A DNA stretch of 64,000 nt from Colius striatus (taxonomy: Eukaryota > Chordata > Aves > Coliiformes > Coliidae). The notes below the pieces were generated by a model, which was given only the letters and a program-made list of their open reading frames with translations, made no database searches and was not told the DNA's origin. The stretch is from NCBI RefSeq assembly GCF_028858725.1, contig NC_084759.1, forward strand, positions 97,894,362 to 97,958,361, written 5' to 3'. The position numbers and the translations under genes are program-made. This document shows positions 24,522 to 38,670 of the stretch, one piece after another (the first letter of the stretch is position 1; each line of letters begins with the position of its first letter).

Positions 24522-26408
24522 AATCAGGAATAAGCTCTCCAGAATGAAAATGTGTGATATCCTCTTGTAAATGGAAAACTTCATAAATAAGAACAGATGC
24601 TTCTAGTATAAAGGTATTAGAAAGGCAATTCTTCTGAAAACAGCAATTAGAGACTTCATAACTCTACTTCTTTTCTTGGATGATCAAATGGTTGAGCACT
24701 GACAACTGAGCTGGGAAGACCCATTAACTGGTTCCTTCCTCTATAAAATACACTAAAGAGGAATTTGAGCCAGATCTTCTCTTCTGCACATTTCACCACA
24801 CACCTTTGGTCTGAGCTCAAAACCACTGAGGTCAGCTGAATGACTTTTCTGCAGTTCAGGGAATATTGTATCTGGTGTAGACTTGGAAAATGTGAAGGAG
24901 GCATTCCTGGTTTTGCTAAGAACATGGGCTGCTCTTACTAGTCATGGTCTTAGAAATAAACAATCAGTGCTATGTTTAAACTAAAAATTTAGAGAAAAAT
25001 AGAAAAGATCAGAACAAACAATAGGCTCATTTTTCATTCGGGTCCCATTTTCAAATCATCAATATATCATGAAGGGCTTAGGAGGAAGAAAGCTTTGTGC
25101 TGACTTCCTTCTAAGAAACCTGTGACTAACAGCATTATACCTTTTTGTCTTATTTTTCAAACCAAAGGTAAAATGAGGGAACAGGAGGGGAAAAAAAAGA
25201 AAAGGAAAAAAAAAGCTTACAAATAGAGCTAACATTATGCTCATGGCCTCTCAGGCAGCCTACACAACATGTGCCTGCCTCCCTTACCCCTTCCTCCTGT
25301 AGGATGGATCTCCTCCAGTTTCCCTGGTTGCTTGATGTTAAAACAAAGACTGCTGTACACTGTGCATCTTTACACTGATTATATTTTACTTTTGCATTAT
25401 TTGGGAACCTGGATACAAGTCCATACCTCCAGCAAAACAACCAAAGAAATGTAAAAAAAACCCACACTATGCTCATTTTGCAATGTCAGCCTAGATAAAA
25501 CACCCTTTAGAGACATTTTACTCATCCATTTACTCTGAACAAAAACAGCAGAACACAGACCTGAACAGGCTGATCATATAAAAATTTTAACTGGGTTTGA
25601 GTTCATAGGTAGCAAAATGAATTTATTTTCTGCAATGCAAAATAAAGCATAGTTCAAGACTGAATGTAAAATTTGTGTTATGAAGTATGTGAATATTCTT
25701 CTTTTTAACAGTATATGACCATTTATATTACTTTATTTAGCTGCATAAAAACTGTTTTGGTTGAAACTCTGGCTTAGGTGAGTCAGTAAATATTTATACA
25801 ACTAACATCAGTAAAGGAGAAATTATGCAAGGGAAGTTTGCTTTTGTTTAGGCAAACAGAATGATAAAAATAAAATTGTGTCCTGTAAAATTCGTGCTTA
25901 GTGAAATCTTACTTTTTCAAGTACTGTTACTAGGCAAAGCTGTAGATCTGTCAGCATAGTCCTAATATCAAATGCATGGAATAGAACCTTTTCCATATCT
26001 TAGTGATAACATTAATAGATTGAAGAAGCACATGCTTTCAGACTTATAACTTCATGTAAGAAAACTGTTCTTGAATTGGTTGAGTACCAATTTTTTTTTT
26101 TTTGTTCCAAGATTTGAGAACAATTTGAGGTATCATGGTAGTATAAGAAGATAAAATATGCTAGCTGAGGCCTTCTACAACAACTGAAAGAGACTTCCAG
26201 GACAACTTCCCTTTTCATAGGTTTTCCACAATTTTCTCTGATTTGGCATGATAAATCCACATTGCTGAGATTTTCCAAAGCATACAATTCCAAGGGTTTA
26301 CTAAACTTATTCGTAAATTATTTCGGGTTTTATGAAACTCTGTAGCCACTTCCCAGTAGCTTTCAGTGGATTTCCAGAAAGGTCTCAGGCAGACTATGAA
26401 TGTGAAAG

Positions 26409-27556
26409 TCATAGAATCACAGAATTGTTTTGGCTGGAAGAAACCTTTAAGATCATTGAGTCTAGCCTTTGTCCCAGCTCTATCAACTACTAGACCATTT
26501 CCCTAAGTGCAACATCCACTCATTTCTTAAACACGCCAGGGACGGTGACTCCACCACCTCCCTCAGCAGGCTGTTCCAATGCCTGACAACCCTTTCAGTG
26601 AAAAAATTCCTCCCCATATCGAGTCTGAACCTCCCCTGGTGCAACTTGAGGCAGTTTCCTCTTCTTCTATTGCTTCTCACTAGAGAGAACAGACTGACAC
26701 CCCCTTCATTACAGATAGATAGTGATAAGATCTCCCCTGAGCCTTCTTTTCTCCAGGCTAAACAGCCCCAGATCCGTCAGCCATTCCTCATATGACATGT
26801 GCTCCAAATCCTTTACTAGCTTGGTTGCCCACCTCTGGATCCTCTCCAGCGCCTCAATGTCCTTCTTGTAGGGAGAGGCCCAAAACTGGACACAGTATTC
26901 GAAGTGCAGCCTCATTAGAGTACAGGGAATGATCACCTCCATCCTCCTGCTGCCAACACTGTTCCTGATACAGGCCAGGATGTCATTGGCCTTCTTGGCC
27001 ACCTGGGCACACTGATGGCTCTTGTTCAGCATCTGTCAACCAACACTCCCAGGTCTCTCTGCCTGACAGCTTTCCAGTCACTCCTCCCCAAGCCTGTAGC
27101 ACTGCTGAGGGTTGTTGTGGCCCAAGTGCAGGACCTGGTACTTGGCCTTATTGAAACTCATGGCACTGGCCTTGACCCTGGCCCAGCCATCCAGCCTATC
27201 TAGATCTCTGAGTAAAGCTTCCCTACCCTCATTCCACTCAGCTTGGTGTCACCTGCAAACTTACAAAGAGTGCACTCTATCCCCTCATCCAGACCATTAA
27301 TAAAGGTGTTAAACAGGAGTAGCCTCAGTACCAAGCCCTGGGGGACACCACTTGTGATTAGTCATCATCTGGATTTAACTCCATTGACAATGGCTCTTTG
27401 GACCTGGTCATCTAGCCAGGTTTTCACCCAGGAAAGTGTATGCCCATCTAAGTCAAGAATAATCAGTTTCTCTAAGAGAATACTGTGGGAAACGGTGTCA
27501 AATGCCTTACTAAAGTCAAGGTAGGCAACATGCATAGCCAGCAAGTGGGTCATCCT
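26409..27556 (-). mobile_element. CR1 LINE, about 1.15 kb, 5'-truncated
   Basis: The 3' end on the + strand reads ATAGAATCACAGAATTGTTT, then GGCTGGAAGAAACCTTTAAG, and differs from the AGGGGTT-type copies at 4690 and 33460, so this is a second, probably older subfamily (shared with the copy at 38391). The element runs from reverse-transcriptase motif A to the 3' terminus. Truncation falls just upstream of the motif, at about 27556. Confidence 0.93.
26709..27553 (-). pseudogene. CR1 ORF2 remnant: reverse-transcriptase palm to C-terminus
   Basis: The frame at 27553-27365 opens with AYLDFSKAFDTVSH, the conserved motif A (catalytic Asp) of CR1-type reverse transcriptases. Further along, the minus strand near 27270-27240 reads KFAGDTKLS where the family has KFADDTKL, so one of the two catalytic aspartates is replaced by glycine. 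The frame at 27032-26709 carries the C-terminal CVQFWASP and [15 protein letters not shown] motifs. Frameshifts separate the pieces. Inactive. Confidence 0.9.
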
Positions 27557-30500
27557 GAAGCTGCAGAGAAGGTTTTGCTACTGTTTCACAAAAGCTTTCA
27601 TATATTTTTTCTGTAGACACCTCAAATCCAGCTCATTGCAAGTTTGGATATTTATCGAGTTTAGATAGGAGTCTACCATATCCATCACATCCTAAGTAAG
27701 TCCAAGAACTAAAACAAAAGAAAATCCAAGTCCTGAAAGATTCCTCATTTCTCTCTAGTTTCAAGGCTCCCCAGCATCCAATGGATCAAGCAGGATGTCC
27801 AGCTGATATGACACTAGTCACTTCTCTCTCATCTCACTCCTTCCATCACCTCCCAGAAAACAACTTCTTAAAAAGCAACCACAGAGGCACCTAATTGGCT
27901 CAGGCTCAGAGGTGGGTCTGACCTAGAGACAGTGAAAATTTTGAGTGACTTCTACAGGAGTCACCATTACAGCCCCTTCTCCATTACCAGAAATGGCTCT
28001 ACGCAGACCCATGACACCTGTGAATCTGCAGGCCAAAGTGCTGAAAATCTGACTATAAACACTGTGAAAAAAGAGAAGGACAAGACCCTTAGCAGTATGA
28101 AGTAACAAGGGGATTCAATCCGTGGTTAATGAGGAGATATAAAGATCCTTAGAGGCATCAAAGGTTGCCCCTTTCCCTGCTGACAGGCAGTTGCCCTACA
28201 TCTGCACCTCAGGTGCATGCAGCTGGGTCTGTTCAGCGAGCAGGATGACTGGAGGAGGTGGAGAGGCCAAGGCAGCTCCTCACCAGTCCCAGCCTCAAGG
28301 ATAGCACTCCTGACTCTTGCACCTGCCTTGTTTGGGACTGCAGCCCAGTCTTCTCCTGTTTTACAGGTCAACAGTAGGTCTCAGAGGAAACTATTATAAT
28401 AGGGTCACTGTTTTCACAGGTCAGTCTGATATATGCATCCCTGGCTACTCACAGAGGTGGCTTTAAAATTCCCTGTTAAAACAAAACCAGCTTCATTATT
28501 GGGCTTGCCTGGGCTCTAGAGGTTTGTTCCCCCTGGCCAGGCTCTCTGTGTGACTCTAGCCATGGCACCCGATGTTAAAATATCAGTTTTTCTCAGCTAC
28601 TTGAGTTGGAAAAGAGTGCTACAGTGCCATACGGCAAATGACTGTAATTCTCAAATCCTCTGATAAAGTAGACCTTGGAGAAATAGATGCCAACCAGGCT
28701 CCTTGCCTGATATAAATCCCTTTATGAAGAAATTCACTTGTTGTTAGCCTGATTTCATGTTTATCTACTGAACTAGCGTAGCTTCCTGCTGTGTCTACCT
28801 GGTGACCTGAGAAGAAATAGAGAAATTTGCAATCAAAAAGCATAGTAGTGTCAGGGTATAAAAAATAGCTTTTGAAAATGTTTGCTTATCAAGCATAGTG
28901 CTAAAAATGGAATATCTACAAATTTTTATGCATATATAAGAGGCTCTGGATATTTTGAGTCTGCTTTGTCATGACCCTTCAGCTTGGAGAGATTTGTCCA
29001 GTTTCCAGAAGACCTCTGGTCGAAAGTTGCAGTCTCTTAAGTTGATGGAAGTAGAAATTAATATTTCCAGGTAACAAATCTGTATTTATTTTTAATTGAG
29101 GAACTTTCATTGTCATGCTAAACAACAAGAAAAGATCCCAGACCTCCAAAAAAACCCCAAATCACCTACAGTCATTAAGCTGGAGGCAAAATATTCATTT
29201 TGTGAAGTGGTCTCCTGGTTTCCAATAAGTAAATCCCATCTCATCCTTGCACCTTCCACAGCTCTTTGGCAGTGAAGGGCTTCCAGGTAGAGCCACAAGT
29301 CAAACAAACCCTTCCCTGAGGGATGCTGCTAGAGGCAAATAGCTTCTTGGGCATAGGAAAGAGGTGGAAAAAACAAGTCAGCCCATACAGTCAAGGCAAT
29401 AGGAGGCTCTTCAAAAAGATTCCACAGACTTTCAGAAGGGTTTTCTTGCCCTCTTTAGAGGAGTCAATCAGAGGGAAAGCAGAAAGCAAAGTAAATACAG
29501 GTTGAACATTCACAATCACCAGATACTGTTAACAATCATTAAGCACAGTCGCCTGACTCAGTGAAATACCAGTTGTCTCAGACTCAGATTAAAACATTGC
29601 CTAACAAACTTTTGAAGTATACCCTTTTACAGAATATAAGTTTCATGATTTTTGTTTTCATTTTTGGGTGGGTTTTTCAAAGGTTTAGACAGCATCAATA
29701 TGTCTGTGACATTCACAGGTCTAATATTCCGAAAAAAAACAGCAGAACGATTACAGCATAACAGTTATTCCACACTGGTTTTCAAGTGTAACAAAATTTT
29801 CATAATCATTCAGCAAACCTCTCATAAAAACACTTCTCACTAACACTTTCCTCCTACTTCTGTAAAAGTATTGTGAAAAAAAGCTGGTAAATGGTAACTA
29901 AATTGCATTTCAGTAAGGTAAGTAGGCTGACAACAACAAAGAACTTTACCTAAACTATCTTTCTGAGTCTAAAACAAAACAAAGCCTATCTTATCTCCCC
30001 ATCAGTCTACATGCTGTAATACAGAATGCTTCCACATTTCATTTTGTTTGAAGAAGTGAAAAAAAAGTTTTACAGGAATTTCCCTTACTTTAAAATGACC
30101 TAATTAGTCCCAAAGTTTGCATAGATTTCAAACAAAAAATCAAGTGCAATGAGACATAGCTGTTCTTTGCTTTTGTTTACCCATCTGTTTCTCTGCATTT
30201 GGAGCAAGGAGGAAATGTGGCAGAACTGTTTAATGCAAATGGTACAAGAATATGGAACAAGTTACCAGTGTTGGGAGTTAGTGAAGAGCGTACATATGTT
30301 CAAATAAATGGAGATTTGTTTCTCTGGTACAGAGGATTGAAGGATGAAAATGCAAAACCATGAGGTTCAGCTAAACTAAACAAAGGGATTGGTACTATAT
30401 TTTGGACCGGATGCCTTTTTCCTGAAAAGATTTTACTTCCAAATGATTCAGGTGCAAACTTGTCTGCAGAGACTGAGAGCCAGAAGCCCTCAGTATTGCT

Positions 30501-33452
30501 TCTGGGTGTGACACGTGACTGCAGGCAGGGGGTTTCTAGTTGTTTTTCTTCTGATGTAAGTCTTGCTTTTTTTATCTGCAAAGTATGTGCACTAGGAAAG
30601 GAGCCTTAGAGGCTTCAGCTGAGGACTGGATTTTGGCCAGGCCTGAGTGGGTACAAAGGAAGGGAAAGACAGACAGGCTGGAGGTGGGGTTTGTTAGTGA
30701 GGTGTTTCTTCATGTACAGTGGGGAGGTTGCTGGATGCAAGGAGGCTCCCTGGCACTGACTGTAGACTAAGTATCAAATCTATAGAAAAATCTGTCGGGC
30801 AAGAGCAATGCATAAGAGCCACATGCATAAAAGAAAGCAGAAAAACATGTGTTCCCTTACATGTTTCCCTTCTGAGGCAAAATTCCACTGACATCCATGG
30901 AGGCAACACGACTCCGAATCACCTGAGGACTGAGGTTTACCTACAAGGCATTATCTCAACCCAGATGATTGCAAGGGCTTTGATATTAGCTCAGACACAG
31001 AACTGAGCTAACATGTCTGCAGGACTTCTAAATTAGAGCTGGCTCACAACCAGGCAGATCGAAGCATAAGTAAAGGAGCCTCAGGTCTGTATGAAATGTC
31101 CGTATAGATGGATTCCCAGATAGAATGCTCTGAAGTGTTGCCTGTTGTGGTTATAGTTAGTATGTGGGTGGCTGAGTTTTCTGAATCACACATTGTAAAA
31201 ACAGCAGTTTGACAGTTCCATTAACAATATAGATGGGTTTGGTTTCAGTATGAAAACGCTTCTTTTCGGAATTCCCCAGATCTGAGGAATGGGTTGAAGA
31301 AAAAGAAGAATCTGATTCTGAACTTGAAAGGAATTCATGTCTTTCCCACAACATTTACTACTGGGAAATATTACTTTTACTATAAGAGCTATTGACTAAT
31401 AACTCTCCTAGTGTTTCCCTGGTAGTCCAGCAAAGTGTAAGTAAAAAGGCTAGGGAATGGAATTGTTTTGCTTTCCAACATTATAAAATAAAATCCCCAC
31501 CTTGTGCAGGCAAATATTCATACACAGAGAATGCCTTCAAATCTGCAGAAAGAGCATGAAATTTAAAAAAAAAAAAAAAAAAAAAAAGCAGCTTACTAAA
31601 TTTTATCAGGCTGTATGAACGCAGGGTACTCACACCACAACATAATGAAAGCCATCAGAGCTCTAACTTCATGTGGCTTTCACAGACCCACAGCCTCTGC
31701 TTGTTTTCTTTTGGAATTTTGCCTCTGCTTCATGCGAGTTTCTGCTTCAAGAGAAATATGTAGAAGAGTCAATCTGAGTTTACAGAGCAGGAACAGCAGG
31801 AACATCTGAGATGAACCACTCCAGGTGCTTGGTAAAACAGGTTTAGCAAAATAAGAGAGGAGAAAGGTCTATGAGGGTTACACTGCAGAGAACAGATGGT
31901 CTGATGTGCCATTGCCTTGCATGTTGTGCAGTCATTAACATCCGCGTGTGAAAATTGGGAGTGGGACTCTGTTGCATCATAATTCCTTGGCTAGTTATAA
32001 TGGAGACTACTCCATATTACTGTAAATCAACACACAGGTTAGAAAAAAAACCTAGACCACAACTGAGTATAGGGCTTCACTCAGCCTTCACTTCCAAGGA
32101 AAAGCACAGCTTATGCACAATGATTTGCATTAAGGCTCTTTGTCAAGGATATTTTCTTCACTCACTAAATGTTTGCTCGTTAGTACTTAAAACCCAACAG
32201 TAAATGGGACTGCTGCATTGCTCTTCACTAGAAATTGGTCTGAACTGAACCAATGATAGAATGATGAGTTAAAGATCACACAAAAGTATAGACAGATGCT
32301 CTAAGACAAAAAGTAACCAAACCTGCAATGAGAATTTACCAAGAAGGGTTCTTCACAAGATGTAACCGGAAAGGACAGGATTTCTTATGTCTCTGTGAAG
32401 TACGGGAGGGAGGTACTATCTGAGCCCTGTAACTAGAAATGTGCTTGAGCAGAGAAAACAGAGCTGGAATGAGGTCACGTCTTTGTCAGTTCCACTCAGG
32501 AAGCCTGACTTCACTCTGTGGGACCTCAATAGCAATGTTATAGACAACAGCCCTGGGCCTAAATGACAAACGTTCCCGCAGACAGAGGATAAGAAGAAGG
32601 AAGTGACTATACAACAGAGAACTATTATTCAGTCTTATTACAGTGTAGTTGCTCAGTGTGGTTCATGTGGATTTGCCTAAGCATAGAAACTATGCAGCAA
32701 ACGTTAACTGCATTGGAAACTGATAGACCTCAAAGGGTGATTATAAAGAAGCGCTTATTATCAAGTAAGACTTTTCTGCTGCATATCAGAGAACACAATT
32801 CTTGGCACAACACAATTTAATATTTTTATCAGTGACCTACAAATAGACATAAAATCATAAAATACGTTTTGGAGGCAGACTAAGCTTTAAAATGTAGTGG
32901 ACACTGACATGAGATGCTGAAGAATAAGTATTGAGAAGAACAGTACATCTGGAAATAAACTCTGTAAGCCATGACCTTATGAGAGGAACATTCTCTCCAG
33001 AGATGCATGAAGTCTACAAAAGCAAAGGGAGAAGTTACAGCTATTAATCAGCTCATATCACTTCCTGGTGTGGTGGTCTGCCCAACAGAATTAAGGCAAA
33101 TCAAGTTGTATGTGTATTTTACGCTGATATGAGCAACATTTTTTTGTCCGGCTGCAAAATCCACAGCCTAGAGACAATCTTGATAAATTGAAGGAGATAA
33201 GTACCTTGGGCATCACTGAAATATTGAAAGACATATTTTTACATAGGCACAAGGTCTTTACTCGGTGTAGGCTCACAAAGAAAATGTTAGAGTCTCATGG
33301 CTATTATCTACAATTTTACTATGGAACAGAAGTAGCAGATTCTTCAGAGTAGTGCAAAAAAACTTAACAAGACGTAATGCCTGGGCACTGCATATAAACG
33401 AATTCAGCTTAGAAGTTGGATGAAATTTTTTAACAGTGAAGGGGTTTTTTTT
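27557..33452. other. Intergenic, nothing recognised
   Basis: About 5.9 kb without a supported gene. Frames of 60-95 codons occur at chance density and show no domains. Contains an A23 run at 31565-31587. Confidence 0.55.
31565..31587 (+). repeat. Poly(A)23 run
   Basis: Twenty-three consecutive A. No AATAAA lies in the 30 bases before it and no retrocopy is evident upstream, so I treat it as a simple homopolymer. Confidence 0.85.
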
Positions 33453-34071
33453 TAGAATGATAGGGGTTGGAAGGGACCTTTAGAGATCATCTAGTCCAAC
33501 CCCCCTGCAGAAGCAGGTTCACCTAGATCAGGTCACATAGGAACATGTCCAGGCGGGTCTGGAAGACCTCCAAGGAAAGAGACTCCACAACCCCTCTGGG
33601 TAGCCTGTGCCACTACTCTGTCATCCTCACAGTAAAATAGGTTTTTTGTATATTTAAGTGGAACTTTTTGTGTTCCAGCTTCATCCCATTACCCCTTGTC
33701 CTGTTACTAGCTACTATAGAAAAAAGGGATGCCCCAACCGCCTGATATCCACCATTTAGATATTTGTAAATGTTAATAAGATCTCCCCTCAGTCTGCTCT
33801 TTTCTAGACTAAACAGCCCCAGTTTCCACAGTCTTTCCTTGTATGAAAGACGCTCCAGTGCCCTGATTATCTTGGTGGTCCTGTGCTGGACTCTCTCCAG
33901 AAGTTCTCTGTCCTTCTTGAGCTGAGGAGCCCAGAACTGGACACAGGACTCCAGATGAGGCCTCACCAGGACAGAGTAGAGGGGGAGAAGAATCTCCCTT
34001 GACCTGCTGGCCATACTCTTCTTGATGCATCCCAGGATGCCACTGGCCTTCTTGGCCACGAGGGCACATTG
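33453..34071 (-). mobile_element. CR1 LINE, about 620 bp, 5'-truncated
   Basis: Its 3' end (GATAGGGGTTGGAAGGGACC, then ATCTAGTCCAACCCCCCTGC on the + strand) matches the subfamily at 4690, 52500 and 63940. The 5' break falls at about 34071, after GGGCACATTG. A single octamer remains at the 3' end. Confidence 0.95.
33613..34059 (-). pseudogene. CR1 ORF2 C-terminal remnant
   Basis: A 148-codon open frame covers the C-terminus of CR1 ORF2: AKKASGILGC, LVRPHLESCVQFWAPQ, RVQHRTTKIIRALE, then [16 protein letters not shown]. It is one of the longest uninterrupted CR1 frames in the window, which fits the idea that this subfamily inserted relatively late. It lacks the endonuclease and the reverse-transcriptase core, so it has no activity. 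Confidence 0.92.
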
Positions 34072-37000
34072 TATCAGAACACCTTACCAAAGGCTGTCAT
34101 TTCTTCTCTGCAAATATCAATATCTTGGTTTAAATGAGTGAAGTGAGTCAAGTGGAGTATTTTGGGTATGAATACATAGTCCTTCTCAAGCCCAGCTGTT
34201 CATCCTTCCTCACACAACAGCAGCTGGAACTTTGTGGTAGACCAGGAGATTGTACTGGTCATTTTTCCAGGATGAAAAGGGTGGGATTTTTTTGGGAAGG
34301 GTCATGGGTGGGACATAGTTTTGTTAGGTTTTCTTTTAAAACATGTCACCATATGGTTTCCATGATTTGAAGTAGTGAACTCCTGCTCTGTGTAAAGGAG
34401 AATGGTTTTCCTACACAGGAGATTGGTGATTTTTTATGAACCATGGAAAGTCATGCTGTTTGTTGGCAAGGGCTTGAGTACACACATTTTTCAGTTCATA
34501 TTGGAGAATATACAACTCAGTAAACATCAGGGAGGAAAGAAGATTGTCTGGTGTGGTTATGATCTGGACCATGACATGCACATTTTGAAATGTCCTCTTG
34601 GGAGAAAAAAAAAAAAGAAAGAAAATATTGCAGGCAAGGGAACAGAGGAGTGGAAGGGTTCTGAGAAAGGGTAGTTAATTTGCGAAGCAGCCTTGGGGCT
34701 ATGATGAAATCTCTGTAGCCCAGACTGCATAGGAGAGAAAAAAATTGGGTTGATTTAGAGTTTTCTTGCCCTGTTCTTCTAATACCTTGGAAGGTTAGCT
34801 GCCTCCATGAGTGCATTCATTTTGTATACAGCTTTGCAAATCTATTTCAAGTCACAAGAGATAAAAAAGACATTTTGTAGTGTGATATGTAGAGGAGGTG
34901 GTGGTGTTGTCTAGTGGACCTGCTCTGGTTTTTTCATGCTGAAGATCTTGATACATGGATTTTGAAAGGACCATTTGTTCAGATCAGCTACAGATCAAGC
35001 AGCTACTCTCTGCTCTGTCCGTATGTTATACCTGATAGGCACTCAATTTGTTTATTTCTTTGCAACATGGCTGCTGAAGATTTTCAGGACTCATATTTGA
35101 TAATAAGCTGGGTGTCCATCAAAGAGGGAAATAATTTCCTGTGGTACATTGCAGTATCTTTTAATAGAGCTCCAGGGGCATTTACCCATTCCTTTTAAAC
35201 ACACCCTCTCCTGGAACAATGGTGAAAACGGAGTCATGATACTACACAATTTCCACCATTTAACTTCCTGAAATGGAAACCATCATGAAATACCACACAC
35301 GCAATAGTACCGCATGGTCAGGAAAACTAGACAAAGTCTTCCATTGTACCAGTCTGGCTGTTACAGGAGAGGATCTGCCTACTTTAGTGTAACAGGATGT
35401 ACTGCATATTTTGTAGTTTTGCCCAGCGCTCCAGTCCCTGTGGGCTAAACCTTTTCAACAACAGTAATAAAAGAAGAAAAAGACTGAGGCCCTTCTCTTA
35501 TACCATTTTTATTTTAGGGGGATATTAAATACAAAGAGTTTCACTCTCAGTGGAAATTGTCCAGCTGACTCCAGGATACAGTGTAATCATTAGGAACTGG
35601 AAAAACTCAAACTGCCTGTCTGTAGTGGCTTGGATAAGACCTGCTGGGTGCATTCCAGAAATGAATATTGCAGCTGTGATGAGACTTCTGTTTGGTCTCT
35701 TCTTTCAGGGTGAATTGTACCCTTATGCCCAAGGCCAGCGTAAGCCTTATGCACCATTTAAGACTCATTTAAGCCCTTAAAATAAGGCAAACATAGCATT
35801 TAAATGTTGTGTGGATCTCCTGTCCTTTTTGACATAAGCGTATGCATTACAAGATACATGCTAATTGTTAAAATTTCTGCTTTCCACTATTAAAGACAAT
35901 AAAATACATCCTGAAAACTACCTCCCTGTCTTACATATGTATTCCCTCATCATTTCTTCATGCAGCATCCTAGCCTGCAAAAGTGTCTAAAAACCTAAGG
36001 GTATAACATCCACTCAGTATGCCTTTAGGTGGATTTATTTGGTCTAGCTCTAGTCTAGTCTTGTGCCTTGTATGCCCATGGGAACAAATCTTCTGGTTTA
36101 TTTTGATCACAAAGGCATCCTGTTAGCGTGCTCTGTTCCTCCTACCTGGTGCAAAGCAAAGCACAATAAATTGAGTAATAGAGTCCCTCCAAAAGTGTAT
36201 TCATGATGCTACTCTAGATGCACCTTGTATACGCCTACATGCCCTCTTAGACAACATACAGGACAAAACAGTCCCAAAATGATCCTACTTGTGGATTAAT
36301 GTTGCAGAAGTCTCTCTAGGAGAAAGGAAGTTGCAGGGTTTCCATATTTCCCTTTCACAGAAAAGACTTTTATTTCAAGTGAGGACAAGCCAGATGAAGC
36401 CTTGTGCCAGGCAACAGTGCCACCTGACAGTACTCCCCCTGACTCCTGCCACAGAGGACCTGAAAAGTTCTCTCTCCTCAAGAGTCGGGGCAACCAGGAT
36501 TCAAATGGAAAAATCCCTGTACACAGCAACCAGAACTTGATACCTTAAGTGGTGCAGTGTGTGTATTAATGCCAGGTGAGATCTGGCAAGTGAATGTTTG
36601 TTTTAAATTTCTCTTTAATCACTCTTACAGTTTTAACTTTGAAGTCTACTGAAGTACATTTTCTGGTTTATCCTTCAGATGACATGGAAAAAGATATTCC
36701 ACCTACAGTACTGGAATATCATTTATAGATGTATAAATTCATAAAGCTATGCCTCTAACAGTTTGCCCACATGGAACCATCCCAATTTACATCAACTGAG
36801 AACCTGACTGAAAAGAAAAAATACATTAATACATTGGAGGCATTTTTTTATTATAATTGCCCTGGTATTTCAGATGCAGCTATTTAAGAACATATGCAAG
36901 AATATATATCCAGCACATGTGCAAAAAAGAACAAAGAAGATTTGAGGTAAAAGTGAAGGAAGGTTATTTGTCTGCTAAATCAGCATTGATTTACTTTTTG

Positions 37001-38390
37001 TTTAGACATGGCTCATTAAAAATTTTAAGGCATATAGCTGGCTGAAAGAGTAGATTCATGAACAGAGCTGGGAAGTCAGGGAGAATCCGAACATACAAAT
37101 CTTTGCAAAAAGACTTAAAGAAATAATGATAAAAAGAGCTAAGCTTTGGAGGGGTACAGGAGTACTTGGATTTATTCTAGTTCTGTTTTTCTACTACAGA
37201 TGTTCTTCTAACTAGAGCAGAGATGTTCAGAGACCACATATTGGCTGTAAAATTCTAGGACTGAGATTAATTAAATGTCTGCTGCTTCTCATACACACTA
37301 GACTCTGGAGTTTTTTAGGCCTTCCAGTCTTCTAAAACAACAGCTGTTGAATACATCATGTGCATATCTTGCACTCCTTGAAAGTATTTTTATAACAAGT
37401 GTCATTTTTGTAATAAGGGAAGTTTAACATCTTACCCTTCCTCTGATTATCTTGCTGCTGTTCAGCAAAAGAAAAAAAAAATAAAGGATAAGGGTCTGAT
37501 ACTTGCTATACTAACATCTGATACTTCCTGCAGAGCACTGCCTCCACCCAACATGTGTTTTTAAACAAAATTCATAGTAGGTTCAATGGTCATAATCATT
37601 CATTTATGTTACGGTTTATGTGAGTTCATTTCTGACATCAGTTGTAAGAAGGTGAGGACCTCATTCTGGTCTGTTCTCTAGGTCAATACCTCAGAAATAC
37701 AGCTTGTCATTTGCTTCTCCTTTTCCTCCTGACTGGACAATGTCTTAGCTTCATTTGGTCAGTAAATTCATTCCTCCTCTGGAGCATGCTATGCAGGCAA
37801 GAGGTATACTTTTATTATGTGATATATTTTTATATATGATTAATCTTCCAGAAATCTTTTCCTCCTCCATAAGTGGATATCCTAGCAATTTGATTTCTAG
37901 CCAGGCCTCAGAGAGCTTCCTATTTTAATCTGACACTGTACGCACAAATTCTCAATATACTTGTGTTGTTACACTACAGCAGCAATTTAAACAGTGCCCA
38001 ACCCAGCTTTGACACTGTACCCCTTACTGCTGTCTCCTTAACTCATACAAAAAATGAAGCTGATGTCAAAAGTAAAATTTTCAGCCTGCTGGAACTGTTA
38101 TATACTTGATACATTACTTACACATGCCACTTATAAAAACAAAAACCCCAAGCCAAAGGCGTCTCCCTTGCTCCCACATGGCTGTAGTTGAAGAAGATGT
38201 CATTGACCATAAAGAAGCAAGTAAAACATTTGGCCTTAAAGCTACAGTGCATCACACCAAAAAGATTTAAATTTCTTACCAAATATGACTGCTTTAAGTT
38301 CATTATTTTATTGTTACTGAAGATAATTTTGTTCTAAATATGGCCAATTACAACAACTATGGATGCTGGTAATATGCAGTGGTGGCTTAG
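34072..38390. other. Intergenic, nothing recognised
   Basis: AT-rich flank. Frames up to 99 codons show no domain or family resemblance. No repeat recognised apart from short A runs. Confidence 0.55.
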
Positions 38391-38670
38391 AATCATAGAA
38401 TCATTTCATCCAGAAGAGACCTTTAGGATCATCAAGTCCAGCCTTTATCCCAGCCTTATCAACCACTAGATTGTTTCCTTAAGTACAACATTCAACTATC
38501 TCTTAAACACCTCCAGGGACAGTGACTTCACTACCTCCCTGGGCAGCCCATTCCAATACCTGACAACCCTTTCAGTAAAGAAGTTCCTCCAAATATCCAG
38601 CCTGACCCTCCCCTGGCACAACTTGAGGCCATTTCCTCTGGTTCTACTGCTTGTTACTAGGGAGGACAAC
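38391..38670 (-). mobile_element. CR1 LINE 3' fragment
   Basis: Begins on the + strand with AGAATCATAGAATCATTTCA and CCTTTAGGATCATCAAGTCC, then the SLTT/VTVPG-type C-terminal region (CCTCCCTGGGCAGCCCATTC). It belongs with the 26409 copy. Recognisable similarity fades at about 38670; sequence to about 38760 may be a rearranged continuation. Confidence 0.88.

Larger units (their letters stand above)
20213..26408. other. Intergenic, nothing gene-like
   Basis: About 6 kb of AT-rich flank. The longest frame (22600-22965, 121 codons) has no recognisable domain. It holds the SOX-like dyad at 23861-23900 and a GGTTT microsatellite at 24497-24521, listed separately. Confidence 0.55.

Noticed and set aside
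31565..31587. A23 run as the tail of a retrocopy
   Set aside because: No polyadenylation signal close upstream, no coherent frame and no flanking duplication.
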